DNA of 64,000 nucleotides from Romanomermis culicivorax. Lineage: Eukaryota; Nematoda; Enoplea; Mermithida; Mermithidae. The stretch spans positions 806,001 to 870,000 of the forward strand of contig CAWUHX010000123.1 in assembly GCA_963922205.1 (NCBI GenBank), given 5' to 3'. The notes beneath the pieces were generated by a model, which saw only the letters and a list, made by a program, of their open reading frames with translations, was not told the DNA's origin and did no database searches. The translations under genes and the position numbers were made by a program. Shown here piece after piece: positions 45,080 to 57,101 of the stretch; position 1 is the first letter of the stretch; each line of letters opens with the position of its first letter.

Positions 45080-46391
45080 TTGTTTCAATTCAAAGTTTGA
45101 AAATTTTGGTGTAGAAATAGTGACGAGCAAGTTCATTTTGAAAATGTTGGAATTTTTAATTCAATGGCCTATACCGTAGGGTGTACGCTTTCTACATATG
45201 AAAAGTTTTCTGGCCCACTTGCTTATTGCTTTCATTTTTTGTTGAGTTAACCTTTTATCGAAATTGATTTTACACATTTTTATCGCTTATTACGTGTGAT
45301 TCACGATATTTTACATTTCGCGAAAACTGTTCACGTTAAAAATGTTTCTTTTGTTCAGCCGCTCGTCAAACGTCCGTATGTAAATTTTGAATCCTGTCTT
45401 TTTTTATTTATCATCCGTAAACAATCCGTTCCATATAAAGTATTGTATGTGACTGTCACTTTGGAAAAGTAAAATTCTTGGGCACGTGAATATGAACAGA
45501 GGTCGAAACCTGTTACTTAGTTCGTGAATTCTAATCGATCTGCGCGTGAAAAACAGAAATTTCGAAAGTTTTTCCGAAAAAAATACGAAAATCTAAAACA
45601 TACAAAGGTTTTCCAAGATTTCAGGAGCTCCTGTGTTCGAAAATTCTCCAGCATAAACTGAAAATGAAAAGAAAAAGGCTTTGTTATTTTTTTCATTCGG
45701 ATTTTACTGAGACAAAAGAATAAAAGAAGATGGAATACGGTGGATGGTGAAAAACATTTTGTTTGCCACTTTTATGGAACCGCAAGAATGGTTAAAAAAA
45801 CCTTACAAAGAGTCCACCAAAAGATAAGTCACTAATGCGTAAAGATAAGTTATAAAGTCATCAAAATGACCACGCAACCACATATTAATGGGTGAAAAGG
45901 TGATACGCCGGTTTTTAGTATGGATAGAACAAGCGGCACCGCGCGGTGAAGTATGACAGGGCCTTTAGATTTTCATGCAAGCGAAACCTTTCTATTGCTC
46001 CACCGAACCTTTCAGTGGTATTGAGGTTTGGTGTAAATCAATTTTTACGCCTCTGAACCAAACGAGAGATTCAGACACCTTTGGTACAGGGCTCCAAATT
46101 TGACTTAGTATTACTGCTATAAAATAAAAATGAGACTTACAGACTTGAAAAAATCGTCTTTTTACTCAATTCTGTTGAAAGTTGAATTAGCGGCATTTCA
46201 AGTTTCGAGTGCCATAACGTTCGATTTTGCAGAAAATGCTAATTTGCCTTTCGGATCTACTGAAAGTTTACAGACCAATTGACGTAAACTATCCAAACAT
46301 GAGTTTCATTCCAAAAGGAGACAGACCATAGCTTGGGAGTCTTTGCGTATTTTTTAATTGTTCGGCAATCATTCAAAAGTTGATCCGGATT
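45080..46391. other. Beta-catenin 3' UTR and convergent intergenic region
   Basis: No gene is seen. AATAAA at 45719-45724 is the first canonical poly(A) signal after the beta-catenin stop, but it is 640 nt away, so variant signals closer in are possible. The remainder up to the AMACR poly(A) signal is AT-rich with no repeat recognised. Confidence 0.5.
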
Positions 46392-46397
46392 TTTATT
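46392..46397 (-). terminator. Probable poly(A) signal of AMACR
   Basis: TTTATT on the plus strand reads AATAAA on the minus strand, 72 nt after the AMACR stop codon. A second possible signal lies closer (near 46430-46440). Confidence 0.55.
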
Positions 46398-46468
46398 TGG
46401 GTGGATTATAATGTTACAGATCATAAATCAACAATAAATAATATTCAGTCAAATAAAAGAATAACTAA

Positions 46469-48363
46469 TCATAATTTAGAATTTATCATAAATTCCACAA
46501 CGCCGTAATCGATCAAAGTTCGAATTTCTTCTTCCGAATAGCCAATTTCGGATAAAATTTCTTTCGTATGTTGACCGACAAACGGTTTTTTAACATTGAA
46601 ATTCGTTTCCGTCATCGACGAAAGTCTGGGTGCCGACCGCGGTTCCATAATCCGATTTTCGTTTTCGATAAATGTCCCATTTTCCCGGCTATTATGTTCA
46701 TCGTGAAAAGCTTCGTCGAATTCTAAAACGGGCGTTAAACAGGCGTCGATCTTTCGGAAAATATCCCACCATTCTCGACGTGTTTTCGTTTTGAACAATT
46801 CGCATAATCGCGCTTTGAAAATTTCTTTCTTCTCCTTTTGTAGTAAGGAAGGATCGAAGTCGATTTTGACAGCTAAAAGTTGAAACAGAAACTTAGAAAA
46901 ATGTAATGAATATTTAAAAAAAACAGATCCGAAAAATGACCCACCGGACAAAAAATTGAGCAAAAATTTCGGTTCCAAACAAGCCAAAGCCACAAATTTG
47001 CCGTCAAGAGTTTCGTACGTATCGTAAACCGGCGACCCCGTATCGAGCAAGTTATTTCCTCGAACCTGACCGCTCCAAAAAAATTGCTTATCATTTTGAG
47101 TCGTAAATAAAAAACTTGAAACGTATGCAGCTCCTTCGACCTTGTGTGAAAAATTTTGACGTCAGTAAGGCTTGTGACGTCAGCAATTTACTACTACCAT
47201 ATTAGAATCGATTATTTGTCCGCGACCAGACTTCGTACGTTCAAAAAGCGCAGCCAAGATACCGAAAGCACAAATTAGACCGCCGCCGGCGAAATCAGCC
47301 AATAAATTGACGGGTGGCGTAGGTTTTTGACCTTTGCGACCCAGTTTTGACAACACGCCTTAAAAATGAAGATTTTTGAAAATTTGCAAAATTATGACAT
47401 TCAGACTGAGCGAAGATTCTGATAGTAGCAAAACTTCAGCTTATGAGATAGAAAATGTTTTATTCAGGCTTAATAGAATATTTTGGGGGAATAAAAGATC
47501 GTTAACACGAAAAATTAGAAAAATCTGGAAAAATTGCAGTCAATACGTATTTTTAGATAAAAAATGTTTCAACTTGAAAATTATTTAATTTCATTGCCCA
47601 ATTTCACCAAAAAACGTCGAATTTGAATGATTTCCAGCATAAAATTTATATTTTGTGGGACTTTCGGACTGAAGCTTTCATAAATGAATTAAGTTTCTTG
47701 CAAGTTCTCTTCGGCGAAGTTTCATTCTGCAATTTTATACCGCTTATAGCCAAATAATTTAAATCGTGCCCGGCCATTTTCGCATAAGGTCCGTTTTGGC
47801 CGTAACCGGTCAACCTAGCGTAAATTAATCCAGGATTTTCTATCAGCAATGTTTTAGGATCGAGGCCGAATTTTTCCATAATGCCTTAGAAACAAAGTAA
47901 ATTTTAACCACAAAAATTAAATCAATTTTGTAAGAAGACACGATTTCAAATATTTTACAAGTCTTTCTTCGAAAATATTACATTTTTTGAGGCTGAAATC
48001 CGAGAGACGCAACTGAATGATATGCTATTCAATCACAAATCGCTCTTACCAACCCGGTCTGAAAGGTTCGATGAGAACATCGCTATATTTACACAGTTTT
48101 TTGACTATGCTAATTCCCGATTTAGATTTCAAGTCGATTGCGATAGACCGTTTGCCACGCGACAAAGAATCTGGTACGAAATCTGTGCTTTTAACCTGCG
48201 ATCAAAAAACGAAAAAATATCTGTTACAAAAAAATTTGTATGCAAAAATTAATACTTTATCAATTCGAATTACATTGGCTCCGAAATCGGACAAAATCAT
48301 GCCGCAAAAGGGCGCCGGCGCTAGGCCGGCAAATTCTACGACTTTTATGCCTTTCAAGGCCAT
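46469..48363 (-). CDS. AMACR: Alpha-methylacyl-CoA racemase
   Basis: The enzyme interconverts (2R)- and (2S)-2-methylacyl-CoA esters so that branched fatty acids and bile-acid intermediates can enter peroxisomal or mitochondrial beta-oxidation. Six minus-strand exons: 48363-48256, 48195-48054, 47884-47741, 47358-47198, 47140-46945 and 46872-46469, all GT-AG and in phase, giving 384 aa (human 382). The start [20 protein letters not shown] matches the family N-terminus. The catalytic pair aligns as H123 (in AGHDLNYLA) and D153 (in [10 protein letters not shown]), corresponding to H122 and D152 of human. It belongs to the CaiB/CoA-transferase family III fold. The C-terminus NSKL is a canonical type 1 peroxisomal signal, stronger than the human KASL. 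It is convergent with beta-catenin. Intron 3 (47359-47740) is AT-rich, with nothing recognised. Confidence 0.95.
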
Positions 48364-50590
48364 AAGCGACGATCTTAAGTAGAGAAAACGAGTTGATGAA
48401 AAACGTAGAAGTCGCGTATGAATGGCTCAAAGCTGGGATTTTCAAATTCTCCTCCATTTTCTCTCTATTTCTCTTGGATTAATATAACAAAAGTTCCGCT
48501 TCTACTTCATGTCAGAGACGTCTCGCCCGACTAAGATTTCTACCGAATCGGAAGTATAAAGAACCCCAAGAACTCCGAAAATTAAAACTCTGTCGGAGAA
48601 ATCATAAAATGTATTTGGCCAATTTGCGCCAAACGCCAATCAACTTCCTCTACTGGTGCGTATAACAGGTATTACACCAACCGGCAGCCATTACACCAAT
48701 GAATTTATACAAATTGTAGTTACTGTGTGTAGACCACAACACAACTACGATGCTAAATCCTGCTGCAATGATTTATGAACAATTAAATAGGGTCCTACAG
48801 TAGTGACGGCATGACTTCTGCGTACCTATGCAAAGATTGACATTTATGAATCATGCTGATCCAACAAACTCATTTCTCATATTAACAGGAAATGATACAG
48901 GAAAAGCTCAAACTGATACATTAATAGAAGTGACGTTCGAACTTTAACACAGAGTCGGAGTGTCGGACGTTCAAATACTTTCGATTTCTAGGAACTCATT
49001 TACAAAAATTTATCAAACATGTTCCGCTGTTCAACATGATTTCAAATAAATGGCGCAGATGCACAACTGAGCTAGATGCATATCCATAGACGGAGAGGGT
49101 TGAGGAGAGGGGCCTCCGAGTACAGGTATTCCCCACCTGAATCATGTATTCCCAAAACCATTTGCTCGAAAAATAAGACAAAAAAATTTTTTGGGAATAA
49201 TTTCGATTTTTTCCCAAAATTTTATGTTCACCTCCAACTGGTAGGTTCTCTTATAGGTAGGGGGAGGGGTATTACTGCTACCAGGACTGACGTATGCTCA
49301 TCTACTAGCCATCGCTTCGTTTTTTGAAATATATGTAACTTGACCAAAAAAATTTCCGTACCACCATTAAAAGTTTCCATTCCGTGCGGAAAACTCTCCA
49401 AAAATTTTCGGCACGAGCATAATAAAATCCGCAATGCGCGGAAAAAACCCTGCCACCACCTACTAAATTTGATCTAAAAACCCCCGGTCTCCTGCAATAC
49501 ATGCACAGCATAGAAATTCTGCTGGGGGTCAGCTAGTACAGGAGATGGGATGAAATTTTCTCCATTGATCCTTTGTCTTTCTAAAATGCACCTTTATCAC
49601 TTCGAACTCTTAAAATATTTTTCGCCCTTCGGCAAAAAAAGGCCCAAATTTTTTCTCGCGTTTCTAGTATCAAAATATCAAAACCTGTATTGTTTCCATC
49701 ATTTTTGTTGTTTCGTCCGAATTTATTGAACATCGCTGACTTCAGGCTGATTTTCTACCAGGTTAGCTGATTGAAAACACCTAATTGCTTCAGTTTGAAC
49801 ATCATCCTAGACTGAAAAATTAAACCTTTAATCCCGTAATTTAGTCTGGAAATGATTAATTTTCGGCATAAGTATCTAATTTTCCAGCGTTCTGGAGTAC
49901 AAAATTCCGGGATTTTTCCCGAAATGACTAGTTTCTCAAAAACCTTTTGATCAAACATGCTAAACCAAAAACTAACAGGATCACCTGTATCGTCAAACAA
50001 TTGCTGTTTTCGTGGCAACAAATTTCTGTTAAGATGCTTTCACAATCAATTTCAATCGTTAAAAATTTGTGTAGGTAACACTGAGGTGACGCGCAGTTAG
50101 TGACAAAGAGTTGATTGATTCAGGTTAAAAACTTACATAACCTTTACTAGATAAACTAAGTCATAATGGTTTAAATTTTGAGTTTCGTGAGGACAGGCAA
50201 CTCGATGTTTGTGAACAGAATGCGCGAAAATAACAGTGAAGAATCTACAAGAATCTACAATCTTCAAAAAACAGAGTATTTCACTTCTGAAAATTGAATT
50301 TTTATTATCTTATGATGATTTTTTTTGCAATCCATCTGCATATAGTACTCGATCTAGTAAACAGAATATATTACATATTCCTAAATTTAATATTGCCTTT
50401 TAAAGTCTACCAGAATGCACGATTTCGGTTTAGAATTCTCCAAAGTTGTTTCGACAATGAGAACCATACCCAAAATTGTTTTCCAATTTTTCCCCTCAAA
50501 AGACCACATTTGAGGAAAAACGGTGTTCAGAGCCCTAGAATATGGAATTATCTTCTAGACATATCTGTACATAATTGAGGGGGGTTGCGG
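48364..50590. other. Region upstream of AMACR, no gene recognised
   Basis: The AMACR promoter and 5' UTR should lie just above 48363, but no clear motif stands out. A 45-bp start of the GGGGTCAGCC repeat is at 49500-49545, and a diverged GGCGC-family end (AAAGACCACATTTGAGG) lies near 50500. The short G-rich stretch at 49080-49270 may be MITE debris. No coding exon is recognised. Confidence 0.5.
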
Positions 50591-50599
50591 GGGAAGTCC

Positions 50600-52145
50600 C
50601 AACTTGGTCGAACCCTATATAAAAATGTCGGAACCCCTCCCCAACTCCAAACTAGAAAAATTTGAGGTAGCATTTTTAGCTTTTTTCAAAGATTTGAAGT
50701 TTTTAAAAGTAGTTTTTTTAACTTTTTTGGGAAAATTTTCGAATTTTATCCCCTTGTTTTGGGCTTTTTTGGGTTGGAAAATTACGCATCTTTGGGTTTT
50801 AAGAAAAAAATTCATTTTTTTCATTTTGTTCTCAAGAATACAAACTTCTACCAGATTTAACAATAAATTGAGAGATGAGCCAACTGCAGTAACTGCAATG
50901 CAGTTTCTGGCACGGACATGACAACAGATTTGAGATAAGATTACATAACACAACATCAAATCAAATGCTTCCTAAATTTCCAATTCAGGAAACTTTTAGC
51001 TCTATTCGATTCAGTTCGTATGACTGTTTTGTTGAGTTGAGTTATTCTAATCTAAAAGTTAACGATTCCTTTTCAAAAAATTTAACTCATGTTTGAATTT
51101 TTGGCAGATTCTCTTTATCTTTTGGCTGAAGTTGACTCGCTTTGGTAGTTTGTCTGAATATTAGGCAGATTTTACTGCTCATGAGTCATGAGCACTCATG
51201 AACAGTGCTAGTGAGCGAAACACAACATTACTTGTAATTGATGAAGTTTTTGTTATAACCTATTGCTAACAGTGATCAGCAGCGCGTGAGCTGACTTGAG
51301 CAGCCATAAAATTTTGAGGGAAACGGCAGACCCCCTGGAGAGAGGCAGCTGGTCCAAAAATAAGCTGAAAATAAAGACTTTTGAATTTTTTGGCGGCAGC
51401 AGGCAGGTGTGTAAGCCTAGGGGTGAAATGAGAACCCACCTAACACCACCTTTCACCATCCTCAAGTATGCTGGCTGAGTGGCTGTAAGCAGTATGAATG
51501 TTGAAGAAACACCAAACTTTTTTCAGCCCCCAACGTCACAACTCACAAACAACTCACTGAATATATGATCTCGGCAAGTGAAGATAAAGAAAAAAATACG
51601 TTTCGGTACAAAATGCTGGAGAGCGGCAAAATATCTGTTGTGCAATATTGGATGACACAAGGCAAAACGTGAGCTTTGTTGCAAAAAAATTGCCTTGATA
51701 GTACGTTTTTCAAGACTAATATTGACAAGCAGGCACAATTTATATTGTCACCTGATAATCAGGTGTTTTTCTTGTTGGTGTCCACTGCGTCATCGGAGTG
51801 TAGTTTTTCAGCATTTGGCTTATTTCACACCAAGTTGCGTGATCGATTGTCATCTGCATCGGTCGAGAAACTAGTCTTCGTAAAATTCAATGCCAAAAAT
51901 TTTGTCGACGGTGTAGAGGTGAACGATTTTATCTGTTACGATGAGTAATTTATATATTTTTATTATCAGGTAAAACGGTCTGAAAACGTTTTTGTTGCAT
52001 TTACTTTATTTTTACTTCGGTCAGATGATCCACCATTGTGAAATTTTAAAAAAATTCGATGAAACCCAGAAACCCACAATAAACCAAACAACCCATAAAA
52101 ACCCTAAAATCCTAAGATTTGAAATTTCGAAAATAAGGTTTTTTT
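50600..52145 (+). pseudogene. hAT-family transposon with remnant transposase
   Basis: The frame at 51676-51948 ends with a hAT dimerisation domain. ASSECSFSAFG followed by TKLRDRLSSASVEKLVF corresponds to the conserved (S/A)xxERxFSxxG...RxRLxxxxVExLxFL signature. The catalytic DDE part and N-terminal zinc finger are not readable, and the region before 51676 is frameshifted and contains stops. The whole stretch is collinear with 23536-25585 on the other strand. The 3' subterminal region has AAACCCAGAAACCC and GGTTTTTTTTTTCC, with the inverse motif at the end of the other copy. Confidence 0.7.
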
Positions 52146-52234
52146 TTTCCGGCGCTTTTTTCACGTGAGAACCGAACCCAAATTTTTTTCTTAATTTTCT
52201 ACATTTTTAAAAACGTTTATAATGTGGGTACGGT

Positions 52235-52678
52235 CATACATGTAATTGGGGGGGGGGAGTGCTATGGGAACCCCCCCCAGAAATCGTCGACCATATGGCT
52301 AGCCATTGGGCGACCCCCCACCCAGGATTTTCCAATCCAGTGGCTAGCCATATGGTAGCCATTGGGACCCCCATACTTTTGGTCGGAAAAATACTGAAAA
52401 ATGCCTATTTTTTGATTAAAAATGTCAATTTTTGAATGAAAAATGGTAAAAAATGTGAATTTTCTTAGATCTTCGCCCCATGGATTTATTTTCTCTGTCA
52501 GTTTAGGGAAAAATTACTATTTTTTAAACTATTTATGGGACTTTTTTCGCGAAAAAATCGAATTTTTTTTCCTTGAGTTACCCCTCCCTCCGAAATTTTG
52601 GGAATTACTGACCCCCAGCCCCAAAAAAGTCGCCCAAACCCCCCCCTCCCCAGACCTCGGGGCTCCGTTACATGTATG
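52235..52678. mobile_element. MITE with CATACATGTAA ends inserted in a GGCGC-family element
   Basis: The ends are CATACATGTAATTGGGG and GGGGCTCCGTTACATGTATG. The flanking 8-mers GGTACGGT (52227-52234) and GGTGCGGT (52679-52686) differ at one base, consistent with a hAT-type 8-bp duplication. The interior has G and C runs and repeated GGCTAGCCAT segments. Relatives lie at 26990, 28276-28697 and 29300. Confidence 0.75.
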
Positions 52679-53295
52679 GGTGCGGTTGCTTTTGATGTTC
52701 TTGGAGTCAGAAAACTGCAAAAATGAGGAAAGAATTGAGAAAATTCTGGTTAGGTTAGTCAAAGTAAGCTGATGAAAAACATACTGGTGTTATGTTATCT
52801 CATGAATTTACTAACATTTCTTTGATTCCGATTAGAATTATCCAATTTTATTTAGTTCTTGCCCGGAGCGGAGATCTGGAAATTTTTTTGTATTTTCACT
52901 TTCTGAAATTCCGTAAAATGATCCTTCACAGCGTGGAAAAATAAATTAAAATCAAACTGATGAAGCGTAATTTGTTCCCCATTCCGGCGCCAAGCGCTGG
53001 AAAAATTTTCGAGTTTCTATATTCTTAAACGTTGAAAAATAAATCTCTCCAACAGATATTCGTGAACTTAAGTTCTAAAATCACAGTATGGAATGATGTC
53101 TTTAATTTCCATCTTCAATTAACGCAAAAGTCTATGTTGCAAACGTATATGAAAAATTTCAAGCATTGAGAGAAAAAATTGAGAGGATTGAAGAAAAATC
53201 GCCGGCGAAATACTGACACTTAACGATTAGAAAATAAGACGAGCCAACTTGACTGATAGAAACTGTTGAGCATTAATTAATAAGTGGAAGTAGAT

Positions 53296-53540
53296 TAGAC
53301 ATGCACGGCAAGAATTTTCCAGGAGAGGATGATTGGAATTTTTATCCAGGGGAGGATGAGCAAAAAAACAGAAAGGAAGTTCTGCAAGCTTGTTTGCATA
53401 CAAGATATGCACAAAAATCATCAAAAAAGCTGTCCTGGAAACTAATCAGGGGAGTGTTTGACAATGTTTATGGGCCAGAGGAGTCGCCAGAGTTTCAGGT
53501 AATGGGGTTTACCCCCTATCTCCCCTGTATGCATGTATAT
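53296..53540. mobile_element. 245-bp insertion starting AGACATGCACGGCAAG
   Basis: GAAGTAGAT (53287-53295) and GAAATAGAT (53541-53549) flank it as a near-perfect direct repeat. The uninterrupted sequence is seen in the other GGCGC-family copies. Its left end also occurs in La intron 2 at about 18646 (AGACATGCACGGCAAGGATT). Its right end is TGTATGCATGTATAT. The open frame across it has no recognised domain. Confidence 0.6.
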
Positions 53541-53749
53541 GAAATAGATATGCTAACGGCCGCGCCTGATAGAAAATAGTGATTATTATACCCATGACCG
53601 GCGCGCAAGGCGCCGGAAAATTTTGAGATTTCGACCTTTTGGAGTCCATCAAAAAGCATCTTTTCGGTTTTCAATTCATCAAAATTGTTTCCACAATGAG
53701 AACCATACCCAAAATTTGTTCTTCATTCACAAATTTTTTTCCTCAAAAG

Positions 53750-53935
53750 CATACCTGTAATAGGTCCGACCAGTTGGGGGGGGGGATCCGAAATTTTGGA
53801 GGAGGGGGTCGAAAGTCGAAATTTTCCCCAAAAAACGCACTTTTTTGACAATTTGTTGTAATTTTTTCCCAACTGGGGGGCGGTTGGGTATATGATCAGC
53901 CAAGTTGGGGGGGGGTCTCCCCAACTACAGGTATG
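53750..53935. mobile_element. Complete hAT-like MITE of the CATACCTGTAA family
   Basis: The 186-bp element has ends CATACCTGTAATAGG and CCAACTACAGGTATG. CTCAAAAG is duplicated exactly on both sides (53742-53749 and 53936-53943). The interior has G-runs and C-runs like the copy at 9338-10582. It is inserted in the end of a GGCGC-family element. Confidence 0.85.
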
Positions 53936-54257
53936 CTCAAAAGACTCCATTTGAGGAAACCCTGCAGGTATGCTTCCACAAAAAGTTGACTACAACCTCG
54001 GTTGCAGCTTTTGAAACGTTATTTGACAGAAGTTAACCTTGATTCTTTTTCGAAGGTGCGAATGTGAGCGTGTCATTACGCCTGTCGTCCCTTTTCTTAT
54101 AACTTTCTTGTATCTGATTATTAATTTGTATTTGTGTTATTTAAATATACTTAATTTTTTCACGATAGTCATAATATTTGTAAAGTTCAGAACAATAGAT
54201 CATAATGTTTGTAAAAACTTGATTTTCCAATGCCAGAATTCTGCTAAAAATCGAGAC
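53936..54257. other. Short interval between elements, nothing recognised
   Basis: AT-rich sequence with no clear repeat or coding signal. The first ~30 bp continue the terminal part of the GGCGC-family element. Confidence 0.5.
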
Positions 54258-54265
54258 ATTATGCC

Positions 54266-55257
54266 GGGGTGTAGCCAATTGCGCCCTTTTCATATGCGCT
54301 TTTGCCAATTGCGCCGATCCAAATGCGCCACATGTCATATGCGCTATTAGCAAATGCGCCGTGTGTTAAATGCGCCATTTGCAAATGCGCATTGTTCATT
54401 TCGGCCATAATTCTAATTGGACACTGAAAACATAGTATCAAATGAGAAATATAGTTATTCTTGAAGACCACACAAACTAGGCAAAAACAACATTGTAAAT
54501 TATTATACAGTCATACAGGACCACACAGATAGTCACATAGCCAGAGTTGAAAATTACCAAAGTGCAATTATGTCACATTTGGAACACTAGAATTTTTTAC
54601 GCTCAATCTACAGTATGATCAGGGTTAAATTAATGCTATTGATTTTATGACCAGTATAGCTTATAATTCGGCTGATCCGTTGGCGTATTAAACACTGTAA
54701 ACTCTATGCATTTGTGCTAGGTTATTTTGACTTTCGAACTCAAGTGGTAAGATTTGGAGTAAATGTTTAGTTTTGCTGCTTCTGAACAAATTTGAAGTAT
54801 GAAAGTACTGGCTACAGGATTATCTGATCATAGAATCATGATCAGATCATAGAATCATGATCAGATCATGAAATCATGATCAGATCATCAGATCATGGAA
54901 TCATTTGCAGTAGCTAAACTGTGATATAGATTAACTACATAGGTCTGAGAAAAATAAACACACTGCAAAAATTTTCGGATCGGAAAAATTTTGTAAAACA
55001 ATGCTTCCTAAACAATTTCTGGAGACAATAGTCATCTTTGTCACTTTTTTTTATTACCGATGCATCCATTGCCTTTCTATGATAAATTAAAACACAAAGG
55101 CTGCGCATTTGCAAAAAGCGCAATTGCAGTTGGCGCATTATACACATGGCGCCAATGCATAGGGCGCATATAAAAATGGCGCACTTGAAAATCGGCGCAA
55201 TTGGCTAGGGCGCAAATGGGAAAGCGCAATTGAAACTGGCGCATATGGCTACAAACC
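54266..55257. mobile_element. 992-bp element with terminal arrays of a GCGCC motif and 8-bp TSD
   Basis: ATTATGCC occurs at 54258-54265 and 55258-55265. The termini are GGGGTGTAGCC and the complement GGTTTGTAGCC, inverted. Next to each end is an array of about 10-12 degenerate units resembling ATATGCGCC or AATTGCGCC, at 54278-54398 in one orientation and 55100-55245 in the opposite one. The centre is AT-rich and includes a 19-bp tandem repeat (54825-54905). It has no transposase. The 8-bp duplication points to hAT. Confidence 0.8.
54825..54905. repeat. Tandem repeat of about 19 bp
   Basis: About four copies of GATCAGATCATAGAATCAT, with partial self-complementarity (ATCATGATCAGATCATGA). It lies inside the 54266-55257 element. 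Confidence 0.7.
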
Positions 55258-55557
55258 ATTATGCCAGATCATTGCAAATCGTGCCAGAATGGGCATATCG
55301 AACCAAGATTTTTTTGCACAGGCCAGGTTGCAATGTGCAACTTGGGGAAAAATTTTGGTTGCACAGATAAATTTTTAGTTGCTCACTCTAAAATCAATAA
55401 ATTTGCGTAAAATTATCCGAAAAATCATCGCAAATCAGTATTCCTGTATTTTATTCGATCCGCGTCGGTTTTAGGATTCTAAAACTCAATTTTCTGAGTT
55501 ATAGAGAGAAAATGAGAAGATTAATATGACTACATTAGAGTAATTTGTTCGGCGCGT

Positions 55558-55747
55558 GGCGCCGGATTCTACCATACCTGTACTTGGGGTGGACCCCCAT
55601 ACTTGGCCAACCATATGCCCAACCCCCTCCCCAGTTTGGAAAAAATCAAAAAAATTGGCGAAAAAGTGTATGTTTTTTGGCCTTTTTTGGGAAAAGTTTC
55701 GACTTTTTTAGACCCCCTCCACCAAATTTCGGATTTACCCCCCAACT
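55558..55747. mobile_element. Fragment of a CATACCTGTA G-rich MITE
   Basis: It begins CCATACCTGTACTTGGGG, contains AAGTGTATGTTTTTTGGCC like the copies at 10250 and 10430, and ends with C-runs. It is preceded by a GGCGCGTGGCGCC hairpin (about 55552-55564). The right terminus is cut by the next element. Confidence 0.6.
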
Positions 55748-57101
55748 AGGGCTGGCGAGGCTTTGGTTTTTGGTTTTTTTAAAAAACCAAAAAATTGGAA
55801 AATCTCTGGTTTTTTGGTTTTTTTCCAAAATCATTGGGAAACTGTTTTTTCACATTGGTCGATCTTTTAGGCATGTTATAGGTGTCTATCTAAATCAACA
55901 AAACAATTAAATTAGTTGAATTGACTTCACTACAAAGTAGAAAAAAGTCGTGTTTTTATGGAACATTTCGTACTCAAAAGATGTGATATAAATATCAATC
56001 GATATCCTTTGTATCCATCTTGCAAGCACACATTTAGTACATGAGTCAACTTTGCTATAATTTGCTCACAAAAAAGTAAATGCTAAATCTTTCGTGGAGT
56101 GTACTTCGACCATACAGGGTGAAATCCATTGACCCATATCATCATCAAAATGTTATAAAGTATGATTGAGTTTAATATCCTGAATTTATTGTAACGGTAA
56201 GCTTTTCAATTTCCTTAGCTCGAAATTTCAAAATATAAATGAGACAACAATAATAAAATTCTATACAGATCAGTTAAGCATACTGTAGGTTAACAAAGAG
56301 GAGAGCTTTTGAGTGGCTCATTTTTATGTGACTTGACGTCGCTACTAAGTAGAAAAAATCGTGCAAAAATATGTATATCTATCATGCAAGCGAGAATAGT
56401 ATATATAATAAGACACATTTGCTGTAGTTGTAGCTCGCAGACAGGTTTGAAAAGCAAAAATTTGGAAAGATTTGAAATGTCTATGCGTGACTTTCAACTG
56501 CAGTTTGTAATATTAATAAAATATGTAATAATCTATCAAGTTAAAACCCTCTTATCAAAAATAATGTAACTTAAAAATTGTGTCATTTCAACTTTTCTGT
56601 GCATATGTATATATGTGATGAATTGATACAATTCTGTAGTTGATTTCTTTTGAGTTTTGACTACTTACATTGTGTATTGTATATTTCTCTTTATCAGCAA
56701 TTTTTCTTTTTTTCCTTGAATTTGCCCCGTACATATCGCATGCTCTGTTCCATTTTTACTTTTCTTATGTTCTTCACTAATGGTTCCTTTCTTATGTGCC
56801 CAATATTACTGTATTTCTATTGCTATAATAGGGATTTCCTATAGCATAAAATAATGACACTTCCGATAAGATTAATACTTCTAGCTGCCATTTTAAGGCT
56901 CCCTAACTAGTCTTAGATGATACAGGGAGCTCTTCCAGCAGTTTTTTACATAGTTATTTTGATGTACCAAACATTCTAAGGAATTAAACCAGAAAAAACC
57001 ACTAAAAAACCATAGAAAAACCAAAAAACCATTAAAAAATCACTAAAAAACCAAAAAACCAAAATGTCGAAATTTCGAAAGTTTGGTTTTTGCCAACCCT
57101 G
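55748..57101. mobile_element. 1.35-kb non-autonomous element rich in AAAAACC / GGTTTTT
   Basis: The left end AGGGCTGGCGAGG and right end TTGCCAACCCTGC are roughly inverted. Each is followed inward by repeated GGTTTTTTGG on the left and CCAAAAAACC on the right, so the subterminal regions are inverted. The middle matches the truncated copy at 40950-41620. No coding capacity is recognised. Confidence 0.65.

Larger units (their letters stand above)
52150..53745 (-). mobile_element. GGCGC-family element, inverted, carrying two nested insertions
   Basis: The body is split into 52150-52226, 52687-53286 and 53550-53745. It contains CACGTGAGAACCGAACCC, TCATGAATTTA, two GGCGC hairpins (near 52983 and 53600), CGGCCGCGCCTGATAG and ends in CTCAAAAG. 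Two MITEs, each with a target duplication, are inserted (52235-52678 and 53296-53540). It has no coding capacity. Confidence 0.7.

Noticed and set aside
53301..53579. 92-codon frame with Lys/Glu-rich peptide
   Set aside because: It crosses the border of a 245-bp insertion into the host MITE, so it cannot be a conserved gene.
54278..55245. CRISPR-like array
   Set aside because: The repeats are only about 9 bp, degenerate, without uniform spacers, inverted between two clusters and bounded by a transposon target duplication.
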